Of a stretch of 64,000 nucleotides of DNA, positions 1-8,584 are shown one piece after another. The stretch lies in the NCBI RefSeq assembly GCF_018736045.1, contig NZ_CP076133.1, positions 2,178,544 through 2,242,543 of the forward strand, read 5' to 3'. Origin of the DNA: Flammeovirga yaeyamensis (GTDB taxonomy: Bacteria; Bacteroidota; Bacteroidia; Cytophagales; Flammeovirgaceae). The stretch's first letter is position 1. The number at the start of each line of letters is the position of its first letter. The notes under the pieces were generated by a model. That model was not told where the DNA came from, searched no databases, and saw only the letters and a program-made list of their open reading frames with translations. The position numbers and the translations under genes were made by a program.

Positions 1-154
1 GGCCAATGCTGAAGCAGGGAAAGTGAACTTCAGAGGATTTAAAGGACAATATAAAATTTCTTACACTCACAAGGGGAAAACGTATTCTCGTTTGATTGAT
101 GTGAAAGATGCAAAAAACAATATTAAAGTTAAGCTTACGGAACTAAACAACTAA
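1..154 (+). CDS. C-terminal end of a protein cut by the window edge (probable glycoside hydrolase tail)
   Basis: An open frame enters from the left edge and ends with TAA at 152-154, giving about 50 residues that begin ANAEAGKVNFRGFKGQY. The FRGFKGxYxI stretch, followed by alternating hydrophobic residues, resembles the small beta-sandwich tail seen at the end of some Bacteroidota xylanases and other glycoside hydrolases. That resemblance is from memory and is weak. Only 11 bases separate it from the next gene on the same strand, so the two are probably co-transcribed. The following regulator fits a carbohydrate-use locus. The catalytic part lies outside the window, so the enzyme class cannot be stated. 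Confidence 0.6.
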   Translation, partial: ANAEAGKVNFRGFKGQYKISYTHKGKTYSRLIDVKDAKNNIKVKLTELNN

Positions 155-165
155 ATGATTTAGAG

Positions 166-2055
166 ATGAAAAAATTACTTTACATACTATTCGCTACAGC
201 TTTACTAACTGTAGTTGGTTGTCAGAAAGATGACATTGACAGATCTGTAGGTTCGGAATACTTAGAAGATCTTTATTATAACGATAGTATTTTTACTCCT
301 AACCAATCGGTAGAATCAAGCATTCCGGAATTTGAGGTGACTTATGGTGTTGCTTTTAATTTTGGTGGATTATTCGTGAATGGTGAAGAAGTTGAAGATC
401 AAGAAGAAAATATTTCAGTAGATAAAAATACAGGTGCTATTTCTGTAAAATCAACTGCTTTATTTGATAAAAATGAAGATTACAAGGTATCGGTAATTGC
501 TTACACTGTAAGTGGTGTTACTCCTCATCCAGATGCTTGGGCATTCAGAATTACAGACCTTTTATACTATTCTGAAGCACAACCTGAAGTAGGACCATTC
601 TTGAATGCCACCATCTTCAATTTAGATGGAAACAGCAGCAATACTGAAATCTCATTCGATGAATTTAAAATTGTTTCTGATAACGATACTATCTTAAATG
701 CGATTACTGTTGACGCTGAAACTGGTAACATTCAAAAAGTAAACTTCCTAGATGCAGGAGAATATACTTTCGATGTGGAAGGTATCTCTGGTGAGGATAT
801 TTACATGGCAAATATCAAATTGACTGTTGGAGAGCCTAACATTGTTTACCAACCGAATACGTTTACTATCGAAGCTGTTCAAGATTTATCAGTTACTCCA
901 ATTACTCTTCAAAACTTAGAAGGATGTACTTTCACACTTGAAGGAATTGAGGGCTTAAATGGTATAACGATTGATGAAAATGGTCAGATTGAAGTTCCTG
1001 TAAATCACAATAGTGATAAAGACTCATATAATGTAACAGTTATTGCAACTGATGGAGAAAACATTATTGAATTTGAGAATGCTTTGACAATCAATGTTGT
1101 TGAAAGTATTGACCCAAGTATTGTTTATCAATTCTCTAAAGTGACTTTATCTCCTTGGTCTGCATACAATCTAATTCCAACAGAATTTACATTACCATAT
1201 TTAGCAACAGTTCGTCTAAATACAGCACTTCCTACTGGTATGTCATTTGATGCTTCAAATGGTTCTATTGCAGTTGAAGGAGATTTGAATTTAGAAAATG
1301 GTAACTACCCTGTTGACTTAACAGTAATTACTTCGGACGGTGCTGAAATTGACCTTGGTACACTTTCTACAATCGTTATTGAAAGAAGAGAGAAAGAAGT
1401 TATTTTCACAGATGATATGTCAACTGACTTAATCGGTGACGTTTATACCATTTTCCAAGCACAAAGAAATGAAACAACAGGTGGTGTAGAAAATGATAGA
1501 GCATCAGCTGGTTTCCTTTTAAATGATGGTTATAGAAACCAAATGCAAAGATGGAATAAAGATTATTGGAGAGTAGCTTACCTTGGTTTGTCTATTGATG
1601 CTTCTGAAATCATTAATGCTGAAATTGAGTTCTTCACCTACTTGAATAATGAGCAACAAGAATATAGAGACGATCAAAATAACTTAATTTATAGAGAAGA
1701 CTTCTTCCTATTTGGTTATTTATCAAATTATACTCAAAATATAGTTCCTGATATTGGAGGTAGAGATAATGATCAAGGTCTAAATGATGCTACTTTATCA
1801 CGAGAAAATTCAGCGATAATAGCAAGAGATAAACAAGTTTGGACTAAATCAAATGCTGATGGAAATGCTATTCAGATTCCAAATGAGAGGTTAAATGACA
1901 ATAATCAACATCTTACAATGGTTTGGAAAGCCGAAAAAGATTACGATGAAATTCATGCATCAGGAATTGATCCAAATGGACCTAAAGCACATAACTTCCA
2001 TGTGAAGAACATCACAATTAAAGCAAACACAAAATTTGTGGAGGAAGTAGAGTAA
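166..2055 (+). CDS. surface lipoprotein with cadherin/Ig-like repeats, carbohydrate locus
   Basis: A 629-residue lipoprotein. The N-terminus has a basic start, a hydrophobic core and a lipobox ending VVGC with Cys19. The residues after the Cys are QKDD, which match the lipoprotein export signal described for Capnocytophaga/Flavobacterium surface lipoproteins, so exposure on the outer face is likely. Residues about 30-400 contain repeated beta-rich modules (GISVDxxTGxI and GITIDENGQIEV type turns), as in putative Ig/cadherin-like folds. The C-terminal about 220 residues (DDMSTDLIGDVYTIFQAQ onward) look like a separate beta-sandwich with many aromatic and Asn residues. No catalytic motif was seen. 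It sits between an enzyme tail and a hybrid two-component regulator, so a glycan-binding or SusE/F-like role is plausible but unproven. Confidence 0.75.
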   Translation: MKKLLYILFATALLTVVGCQKDDIDRSVGSEYLEDLYYNDSIFTPNQSVESSIPEFEVTYGVAFNFGGLFVNGEEVEDQEENISVDKNTGAISVKSTALFDKNEDYKVSVIAYTVSGVTPHPDAWAFRITDLLYYSEAQPEVGPFLNATIFNLDGNSSNTEISFDEFKIVSDNDTILNAITVDAETGNIQKVNFLDAGEYTFDVEGISGEDIYMANIKLTVGEPNIVYQPNTFTIEAVQDLSVTPITLQNLEGCTFTLEGIEGLNGITIDENGQIEVPVNHNSDKDSYNVTVIATDGENIIEFENALTINVVESIDPSIVYQFSKVTLSPWSAYNLIPTEFTLPYLATVRLNTALPTGMSFDASNGSIAVEGDLNLENGNYPVDLTVITSDGAEIDLGTLSTIVIERREKEVIFTDDMSTDLIGDVYTIFQAQRNETTGGVENDRASAGFLLNDGYRNQMQRWNKDYWRVAYLGLSIDASEIINAEIEFFTYLNNEQQEYRDDQNNLIYREDFFLFGYLSNYTQNIVPDIGGRDNDQGLNDATLSRENSAIIARDKQVWTKSNADGNAIQIPNERLNDNNQHLTMVWKAEKDYDEIHASGIDPNGPKAHNFHVKNITIKANTKFVEEVE

Positions 2056-2086
2056 ATCATTCTTTTTTGAAGAAGTGATGTAATGA

Positions 2087-2130
2087 GGGAAGAATAATAT
2101 TGCAAACAATAGTTATTCTTCCCTTTTTTT
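2087..2130 (+). terminator. Rho-independent terminator
   Basis: An 11-bp perfect stem (GGGAAGAATAA at 2087-2097, TTATTCTTCCC at 2113-2123) is followed by seven T. It closes the lipoprotein transcript and separates it from the regulator gene. Confidence 0.9.
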
Positions 2131-2181
2131 AAACTCAGAAAATCTTATCTTAGAAAGATGATCATTCTAAACATATAATAT

Positions 2182-5100
2182 TTGAAATATTTATTACTTA
2201 CATTCTTATTCCTTTTAGGAGGTTCACCTATCTTCGCTCAGTTTGAAGAAAACTTACAATTCGATCATTTCAGTGTAGAAAATGGATTATCTAGTCATAT
2301 TGTTTACACTTCAGTAAACGATAAGAACGATTTCACATGGATTGTCACTCCTTATGCAGTACAAAGATTTGATGGTAAATCGTTTAGAAATTATAAAATC
2401 ATTGGTACTGACCAACAAGAAATTCACTTCTTTAAAAACCACTCAGGATTATATTTAGACTCCAAAGAACAGTTATGGTTTTATTGTCGTAAGGGTTTGT
2501 TCCTTTATGATGAAAATACCGATCGTTTCGAGGTTTTTAAATTAAAAGGACAGCCTCAGCATAGAGGATACAATGGTATTACAGAAAACCAAGGCAACTA
2601 CTACTTTTTATCATGGCAAATGATTTTAAAGTGGAATCCTAAAAAGAATACTTTCAAAAAAATTAATCTAAACAAGCGAATTACATCAAGTTGTGACTAT
2701 GGAACACAAGGGATGCTTATTGCTAGTCCTAACGGTTTACAGATTATAAAAAATGATGAAATTCAACCCTTCCAACTATACGGCATCAACTTAAAAGGGG
2801 CTGGCATTACTAGCCTATTTAAAAGTGCTGACAATACAGTCTGGATAGGCACCTACAATAAAGGCATCTACTTGATTAGAAATAATCAGATCCATCATAT
2901 CAAAAAGAACATTGATTATAAAATCAGTGCCTTTTCTGCTTTTAATAATAAAGTTATTGCTGCAACAGACGGCTATGGTGTAATGGTATTTGACTTGGAT
3001 GGACATGAATCTGATAAATCAAATATTAAATCCCTTAGCGGGTTAGCCATAAATGATTTAAATGTCGATGAACACAATCGTCTTTGGGTTTCTACATATG
3101 GTAAAGGTTTTTATTTACACAACCCTCATAAACCTTATCTTAAAAAAATAAATACAGATCCTGATGCCCATATGAATTCGAATCATGGGTATTGTTCGTT
3201 TAGAGATTCTAAAAAAAGACTCTTGTTGGGTACTGACAAAGGTTTGGTAATTCGTGATAAAAACGCTAAAAAACGATTCTTGAGACCGAATCACTTTGTC
3301 AAAAACTTTAAGAAGAGCGACAGCTTTGTTATCAATAATATAGTAGAAGATAGACATCAAAACTTTTGGGTTTCTTCTTATGGATTTGGTCTATTCTATT
3401 TAGATGGGAAGACATTCAAAGTCATCAAATCCATAAAAACATTCAACGCAAACGACAAAGAGTATAGCAGTAAGTTTATTGTTCAGCTTTTACTTTATGG
3501 CGATAATATCTATTTCAAATTGGTCAATGGGTTTATTTTTGAGATGGATATCAACACTTATAATTTCAAGTATCACCCAATTTCCAGTGTATCTCAGCTA
3601 TTTTATAGTCCACATCAAGGTAAACTATTTTTAGCCAATCATGAAGGTATACATGAGGTAACGAAAAAGTCTACAAAACTAATTGCTTTGCTTGATAAAA
3701 ATACGGTGACTTGCTTTGAAGCTATCAATGATACCAAGATTCTAATTGGTACAGAATCCAGTGGAATTTTCCTATTTGATATTCAAAACGCGAGTATTAC
3801 TCCTGTCGTAACAGAAGGGCGTATCAGTTTACCAAATCATGTCAATCAGATTATAAAATCTGGTTTTCAAGATTATTATGTGTTAGGCGACAATAGTATT
3901 TATAGCTTCTCTTACCAAGAGGGTAAAATTAATAATGTTCATCGCTTACTTAAGAAAATAGAAACGCACCAAGGATCGGGATGTATCAATAATAATTCAT
4001 TGATTATTGGAACATATGATGGTTTTTACTCCTTCCCTATCAACTTTAAATCAACGGATAATAATGTCAATAAACTCACTTTTGATAAGTTATATATCGA
4101 TGGTAAATTAATAGTTCCTGATGATAAAAATAACCTTACTAAAAGTGTAAATGCAAGCGACACTATCTATTTAAATCACCCAGATAGAGGCTTTGCTTTG
4201 GATTTAATCAGTCCAGATTATAGAAATGATGCCATCCTATACAATTGGAAATTAGAAGGGTTTGACGAAGATTATTCTAAGAGATCCATCTTGTCACAAG
4301 TAAAATATCAGAACCTTCCTTATGGTACTTATGAATTAAAGGTAAGTATGTTCTCAGGGAGAAAATTAAAGGAATTGGATCATAGAAATTTAACGATTAT
4401 CGTGGCTCCTCCTTTCTGGAAAACCACTTGGGCCAAGGCTATATATTTCTTCCTATTTATAGTGATTTTATGGTTGATTTATAAGAATTACTATGATTAC
4501 CTACAGCAAAAAAATCTAAAGGCAAGAAATGCTGTTTTTGCTGAAATTGCACACGAACTAAGAACGCCATTAACTTTAATGCAAGGTCCACTCCAAAAGT
4601 TAGAAGCTGATACCAACTTAGATGAAACTGCCTCTAGACTATTGGGCATGATTCGAAGTAATTTAGTAAGACTGAATAAACGCATCTCTCAACTATTGGA
4701 TTATGAGCGTATTAATCAGGTAAATGAAGAGTTAATAGTAAAAGAATTTGATGTTATTGATCTTACGAAAACTTTATCTCGAGATTTTGAACCAATGCTA
4801 GAGAAGAAAGGGGTGAAGATTAATGTGCAATCAACATCAGATACTATTTCTGTAAAATTAGACTTTGATAAAGTAGAAAAGATCATATATAATCTCATTT
4901 CCAATTCTATCAAATACACGAAAGAAAATGATGTCATCAACATTCAAATTGATCAAAAAGATGAACATTTTTCACTTAGTGTAGAAGATCATGGAATGGG
5001 TATTCCGAAGGAAAATCAAAAACACATTTTCAAACGCTTCTACAGAGCTGAAAATGTGATGAAAAACCAAAAGATTGGTAGTGGTATTGGTCTTGTGCTT

Positions 5101-6054
5101 TCGTATAAATATGCTTCATTAATGAATGGTAAAATCTATTTCAAGAGTGAGGAAAATGTACAAACCACTTTCTTTTTAGAGCTACCATTAAGAGTGGAAG
5201 GTTTAGAGAACGACACTGTTCCTAATGATATTTCACACTATGGTGAAGAGTTTTCTGAAAAAGATAAGGAAAAATATGATTTCAAAATTGCTGTTGCAGA
5301 AGATAATAAAGAGTTAAGAACATTTATTCAATCCGCATTAACTGATTCATTCGAGGTAGATGTTTTCGAAAACGGCAAAGTCTGTTACGATGCATTGTTA
5401 GAAAACGATTATGACATCGTTATTTCAGATGTGATGATGCCAGAAATGAATGGATATGAACTTTGTGACAAGATCAAAGGCAATATAGAAACTTCCCATC
5501 TTCCAATTATCTTGTTAACAGCGCTAAATGCATCTATGTACAAAGCTGAAGGGTATATGCATGGTGCAGATCATTATGTTATCAAGCCTTTTGATATTCG
5601 AATGTTGAAGTTCAGAATTATCAATTTGGTAGAAAATCGTAAGACGTTAAGAAGCTTGTATCAAAGTAAAATACAAGAGGGTGTTGTCATTCCAAAGATC
5701 AACGAGAAGGTGGATAGTTTGGATGATCAGTTCTTAACAAAGATTGACGAACTTATTGATAATCACCTAACTGACCCGAATTACAACGTAATGGAGATCT
5801 GTAAAGATGTGGGAATGAGTCGTCCGGTTTTGTATAGGAAACTCAAGGCATTAACCGACTTATCACCTAAAGAATATATACAAACAAAGAGATTAAATCA
5901 CGCTAAAAAGTTGCTACTCGAATCAGACGAAAGTATCAGTAATGTTGCTTACGAAAGCGGATATTCTGATCCTAAATATTTCTCGACTGTGTTTAAAAAG
6001 CAGTTTGGTATGAGTCCAAGTGAATATTTAAAATCATTTGAATCAAAAAATTAG
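2182..6054 (+). CDS. hybrid two-component system sensor/AraC regulator (HTCS)
   Basis: A 1290-residue one-protein signalling system. The TTG at 2182 is taken as start because it opens directly into a signal peptide (MKYLLLTFLFLLGG, cleavage near FAQ) and an in-frame stop lies just upstream. Residues 20-640 are Reg_prop beta-propeller repeats (motifs such as DxxxWIGTYNKGIY and LWVSTYGKGFY). Next come a Y_Y_Y domain (about 670-750) and one membrane helix (about 757-775). The cytoplasmic part has HisKA with HELRTP (phosphoacceptor His791), HATPase (N box NLISNSIKYT, DHGMGIP, GSGIGL), a receiver domain with phosphoacceptor Asp1083 in SDVMMPEMNG, and an AraC helix-turn-helix pair at about 1190-1285. 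All catalytic residues checked are present. Family knowledge: HTCS proteins bind oligosaccharides in the periplasm and switch on adjacent polysaccharide-use genes, so it probably regulates the locus to its left. Confidence 0.95.
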   Translation: MKYLLLTFLFLLGGSPIFAQFEENLQFDHFSVENGLSSHIVYTSVNDKNDFTWIVTPYAVQRFDGKSFRNYKIIGTDQQEIHFFKNHSGLYLDSKEQLWFYCRKGLFLYDENTDRFEVFKLKGQPQHRGYNGITENQGNYYFLSWQMILKWNPKKNTFKKINLNKRITSSCDYGTQGMLIASPNGLQIIKNDEIQPFQLYGINLKGAGITSLFKSADNTVWIGTYNKGIYLIRNNQIHHIKKNIDYKISAFSAFNNKVIAATDGYGVMVFDLDGHESDKSNIKSLSGLAINDLNVDEHNRLWVSTYGKGFYLHNPHKPYLKKINTDPDAHMNSNHGYCSFRDSKKRLLLGTDKGLVIRDKNAKKRFLRPNHFVKNFKKSDSFVINNIVEDRHQNFWVSSYGFGLFYLDGKTFKVIKSIKTFNANDKEYSSKFIVQLLLYGDNIYFKLVNGFIFEMDINTYNFKYHPISSVSQLFYSPHQGKLFLANHEGIHEVTKKSTKLIALLDKNTVTCFEAINDTKILIGTESSGIFLFDIQNASITPVVTEGRISLPNHVNQIIKSGFQDYYVLGDNSIYSFSYQEGKINNVHRLLKKIETHQGSGCINNNSLIIGTYDGFYSFPINFKSTDNNVNKLTFDKLYIDGKLIVPDDKNNLTKSVNASDTIYLNHPDRGFALDLISPDYRNDAILYNWKLEGFDEDYSKRSILSQVKYQNLPYGTYELKVSMFSGRKLKELDHRNLTIIVAPPFWKTTWAKAIYFFLFIVILWLIYKNYYDYLQQKNLKARNAVFAEIAHELRTPLTLMQGPLQKLEADTNLDETASRLLGMIRSNLVRLNKRISQLLDYERINQVNEELIVKEFDVIDLTKTLSRDFEPMLEKKGVKINVQSTSDTISVKLDFDKVEKIIYNLISNSIKYTKENDVINIQIDQKDEHFSLSVEDHGMGIPKENQKHIFKRFYRAENVMKNQKIGSGIGLVLSYKYASLMNGKIYFKSEENVQTTFFLELPLRVEGLENDTVPNDISHYGEEFSEKDKEKYDFKIAVAEDNKELRTFIQSALTDSFEVDVFENGKVCYDALLENDYDIVISDVMMPEMNGYELCDKIKGNIETSHLPIILLTALNASMYKAEGYMHGADHYVIKPFDIRMLKFRIINLVENRKTLRSLYQSKIQEGVVIPKINEKVDSLDDQFLTKIDELIDNHLTDPNYNVMEICKDVGMSRPVLYRKLKALTDLSPKEYIQTKRLNHAKKLLLESDESISNVAYESGYSDPKYFSTVFKKQFGMSPSEYLKSFESKN

Positions 6055-6099
6055 TAATTTTAAGCTCAACATTAAATCATCATTAATTACCAATTATAA

Positions 6100-6612
6100 A
6101 TGGATTTAAAAAAACATATCAGAGATATTCAAGATTTCCCAAAGCCAGGTATTGGTTTTAAAGATATTACTACTTTATTAATCAACCCTGAAGCGATGAA
6201 AGAAGCCTTAAATCAATTTGTTGATTTAGCAAAAGGCAAGGGAATTACAAAAGTGGTCTCAATGGAATCAAGAGGTTTCTTTTTCGGTCCTATGATCGCA
6301 CTAGAAATTAATGCAGGTTTTATTCCGGTAAGAAAGCCGGGTAAATTACCAGCTGAGACGATTGCTCAAGAATATGCTTTGGAATATGGTACAGATACCT
6401 TAGAAATACACAAAGATGCTATTCAGAAAGGCGACAAAGTACTTATCCACGACGATGTATTAGCTACTGGCGGTACTGCAGAAGCTGTGGTAAAATTAGT
6501 AGAAGCAGCAGGTGGAGAAGTGGTTCAATTAGATTTTATCATTGACCTAACTTTCTTGAATGGAATTGATAAACTAAAAGGATATCAAGTTAATTCTTTA
6601 GTACAATATTAA
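6100..6612 (+). CDS. apt: adenine phosphoribosyltransferase
   Basis: A 170-residue cytosolic purine salvage enzyme that converts adenine and PRPP to AMP and pyrophosphate. Start-to-end similarity to the family is clear: IRDIQDFPKPGIGFKDITTLL at the N-terminus, the SRGFFFG loop, RKPGKLPAET, and the PRPP-binding motif VLIHDDVLATGGTAEAV at about residues 114-130. Length is typical. It starts 45 bases after the regulator stop and has its own terminator, so it may be read partly from upstream. No oddities. Confidence 0.97.
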   Translation: MDLKKHIRDIQDFPKPGIGFKDITTLLINPEAMKEALNQFVDLAKGKGITKVVSMESRGFFFGPMIALEINAGFIPVRKPGKLPAETIAQEYALEYGTDTLEIHKDAIQKGDKVLIHDDVLATGGTAEAVVKLVEAAGGEVVQLDFIIDLTFLNGIDKLKGYQVNSLVQY

Positions 6613-6617
6613 TCACA

Positions 6618-6647
6618 AAGCTGTCTTGTTTAAGACAGCTTTTTTTA
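6618..6647 (+). terminator. Rho-independent terminator after apt
   Basis: A 10-bp stem (AAGCTGTCTT / AAGACAGCTT) with a four-base loop is followed by a T run. It lies 6 bases after the apt stop. Confidence 0.9.
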
Positions 6648-6656
6648 TTTCCTACT

Positions 6657-7337
6657 ATGAGTCATTTATATATTCAAACTATTACTACATCTGCTCTTCA
6701 AACACCTCAATTTTATCAAACACTAGGTTATGATATTAAAGAAGTCGAAAACACTAAATGGGCAGTATCTATCTCTTCTATCATTAAAATCGGAGAACAT
6801 CAGCAAGATCGTTTAGGTCTAATATTATTTGATGCTCAAGCCTCATCACTTCTATCTGATAAAGGATATAAAGTGTATAACAACTCCGTCAATGATTTTG
6901 TATTGTCCCCTTCAGGTGTCAAAATATATATTCACTCTACTCCTGTTCCTTCTTTAGAGAACAACAATTCTCTCGTTGCAGGTAACTGTATGGGTATTTC
7001 TTTAGAAACTCCTTCTATGGAAGATTCTGTGGCATTTTGGGAGGCTTTAGGGTTCAGTATTGCTATGGGTGAGATCAACCAAGGATGGGTGGCTATGTCA
7101 CACACCTCAGGAAGTATGATCAGCTTGATGAAAGCAGGGATGTGTCCTCATCAATTCTTTAATCCGTCACTTACTTTCTTTAATGGAAAAGAGGGAAACC
7201 CGGTAGTGATTGATAAAATCAGAAAATTAAATATTGATATAGCAGAGGAAATTACATTCTTTAGTAAAGTAAACGAAGTTGATAACATCATTATTAAAGA
7301 CCCCGCTGGAATTGGCTTTTTTATCTTTAATGATTAG
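6657..7337 (+). CDS. VOC (glyoxalase/bleomycin-resistance-like) family protein
   Basis: A 226-residue protein with two beta-alpha-beta-beta-beta modules. The second half (LETPSMEDSVAFWEALGFSI, then GWVAMSHTSGSMISLM and IIIKDPAGIGFFIF) shows the usual VOC pattern, and the first half (ITTSALQTPQFYQTLGYDI) is a weaker copy. The VOC fold binds a metal in the cleft between modules in glyoxalases and dioxygenases. The His/Glu ligands are not obvious here, so the substrate, and even catalysis, are unknown. It starts just after the apt terminator on the same strand. Confidence 0.8.
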   Translation: MSHLYIQTITTSALQTPQFYQTLGYDIKEVENTKWAVSISSIIKIGEHQQDRLGLILFDAQASSLLSDKGYKVYNNSVNDFVLSPSGVKIYIHSTPVPSLENNNSLVAGNCMGISLETPSMEDSVAFWEALGFSIAMGEINQGWVAMSHTSGSMISLMKAGMCPHQFFNPSLTFFNGKEGNPVVIDKIRKLNIDIAEEITFFSKVNEVDNIIIKDPAGIGFFIFND

Positions 7338-7341
7338 AAAA

Positions 7342-7375
7342 AACAGACCATTTAATATATATCAAATGATCTGTT
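7342..7375. terminator. possible hairpin terminator after the VOC gene
   Basis: Inverted repeat AACAGACCATTT (7342-7353) and AAATGATCTGTT (7364-7375) with one mismatch. An A run precedes it, so the U tract is better for the minus strand. It probably ends both the VOC transcript and read-through from the right. Confidence 0.5.
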
Positions 7376-7472
7376 CTACATGTTAATTATCTGATGATGG
7401 GTAAAAGTGTAAAGAATAATCTCTTTCTGCTATTGATTCAAAATAACTATAGTAGTGCGCAACCAATGTGCA

Positions 7473-7512
7473 CAAAAAAAAGGTGATTCCAATTTTATTT
7501 GAAATCACCTTT
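7473..7512 (-). terminator. Rho-independent terminator for the 37-residue ORF
   Basis: Stem AAAGGTGATT (7479-7488) and AATCACCTTT (7503-7512). Read on the minus strand it is followed by a run of eight or nine T. It lies 17 bases after the stop of the small gene at 7530, which supports that gene being a real transcription unit. Confidence 0.8.
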
Positions 7513-7529
7513 CTTTTCGTCGTACAGTA

Positions 7530-7643
7530 TTACTTTTTAAATTTTGTAGTCAATTTATTCAGAATTCGATTTGAATATATCATTCCTGACAATATGATTC
7601 CGAGTCCGAATAACTTAATAAGTCCAAAAAATATTTCAGTCAT
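7530..7643 (-). CDS. small single-pass membrane protein, 37 aa
   Basis: ATG at 7643-7641, stop TAA at 7532-7530. The product begins MTEIFFGLIKLFGLGIILSG, then MIYSNRILNKLTTKFKK: a short N-terminus, one hydrophobic helix of about 18 residues, and a basic C-terminal tail. This fits a small inner-membrane protein with the tail in the cytoplasm. It lies 26 bases after the stop of the 202-residue secreted protein on the same strand and just before a strong terminator, so it is probably the last gene of that transcript. Function is unknown. An open frame on the opposite strand here is judged a shadow. Confidence 0.65.
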   Translation of the reverse strand: MTEIFFGLIKLFGLGIILSGMIYSNRILNKLTTKFKK

Positions 7644-7669
7644 ATTTAAGTAGTTAATAATTCTACAAA

Positions 7670-8278
7670 TTAGTTGATTGTTGAGTTGGTGTTATAATGT
7701 ATATAACCATCAATATAGTTATTGATTTTTGTCAAAATAGCCCCTTTCATGTCTCCACATCTTTGCTTTTGGCTTTCTGAACAAATTTCTTCGATGGCAT
7801 CATAGGTTCTTTGATAAACCATTTGCTCCACATCTTTAAAGTCTTGAGAGTTGGTATCATAAATGTACTTCGCTCCCATTAATACTTTATTATATGAATT
7901 AAGCTTTTCTTTTAAGTCCGCTACTTGAGCATCATCAAAGCCAAGCATTTCTTTTACTTTACCCAATTCGTATTCCGTGATCTGAATAATTCCTAAAGTA
8001 ATAAGACTTTCTCTGTCTAATTGCTTATTTCTTTTCTCCCAGAATTGAATTTGTTTTTCGTTTCTTAATTGAAAGTTATTTTCTGCGATACCAGAAACTG
8101 CATTTACGTAGTCTCTTCTTAATTCTCTAATCTCAGCTACCTGTTGATCAGAAAGAGTAATAACACTTGTAAGCCAATCGATATATTCATCTACTGCCAT
8201 TCTACTCTGGTTATCATTCTCTGCGTTAACAAGCTGGACAAAAAGTACAAAGAATAAAGCTGATAGTAATTTTTTCAT
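7670..8278 (-). CDS. secreted protein of unknown function
   Basis: A 202-residue product. A signal peptide is clear (MKKLLSALFFVLFVQLVNA, then E). The mature part is almost all predicted helix (DWLTSVITLSDQQVAEIRELRRDY, LGKVKEMLGFDDAQVADLKEKL), with charged heptad-like stretches and two Cys near the end (EICSESQKQRCGDM) that could form a disulfide. The composition recalls periplasmic Spy/CpxP-like helical proteins, but the LTxxQ signature is not convincing. A Bacteroidota-type promoter lies about 120 bases upstream, and a 37-residue membrane protein follows it. Confidence 0.8.
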   Translation of the reverse strand: MKKLLSALFFVLFVQLVNAENDNQSRMAVDEYIDWLTSVITLSDQQVAEIRELRRDYVNAVSGIAENNFQLRNEKQIQFWEKRNKQLDRESLITLGIIQITEYELGKVKEMLGFDDAQVADLKEKLNSYNKVLMGAKYIYDTNSQDFKDVEQMVYQRTYDAIEEICSESQKQRCGDMKGAILTKINNYIDGYIHYNTNSTIN

Positions 8279-8402
8279 TTTTTTTTTCGATAAAAATATT
8301 AGCGTTAGTAACGTTGATAAAATAGAGTTGATTTATCAGACTTGTCTATTTATAAAAAATAAGATTAGTTATATAATTTCTTGTAATCGTCATATTACAC
8401 TT

Positions 8403-8433
8403 CAAAGTTAATAATTATTAAACATTTTTCAAA
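8403..8433 (-). promoter_or_regulatory. Bacteroidota-type promoter for the 7670-8278 gene
   Basis: On the minus strand, TTTG (8433-8430) is followed by exactly 19 bases and then TAACTTTG (8410-8403), a full match to the -33 TTTG and -7 TAnnTTTG elements. The start would be near 8398, giving a leader of about 120 nt. The rest of the 306-base gap (8279-8584) holds only AT-rich sequence and the terminator of the next gene. Confidence 0.6.
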
Positions 8434-8510
8434 TTATTTTAAGGTGACATTAGACATTTAACTTAATAAAAGTCAATGTTATGAGTAATAAATAAGAATT
8501 AAGAAGTAAC

Positions 8511-8552
8511 AATAAAAAATGCTATGATTAGATGTAACTAAACATAGCATTT
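8511..8552 (-). terminator. Rho-independent terminator for the transglutaminase-like gene
   Basis: Stem AAATGCTATG (8517-8526) and CATAGCATTT (8543-8552), with inner pairing TTAG/CTAA. An A-rich left flank gives the U tract on the minus strand. It lies 33 bases after the stop at 8585. Confidence 0.8.
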
Positions 8553-8584
8553 TAAATTCATCAACTTGAAATATGAACTTAGAA

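Noticed and set aside
7376..7480. Minus-strand open frame reading VAHYYSYFESIAERDYSLHF before a stop
   Set aside because: Protein-like by eye, but it has no ATG, lies between two hairpins, and would need a TTG start inside GTGCGCA/TGTGCAC symmetry at 7455-7473. Too short to support; possibly a relic.
7468..7653. Plus-strand ORF of 61 residues
   Set aside because: It begins in the terminator hairpin and runs antisense to the better-supported 37-residue minus-strand gene.
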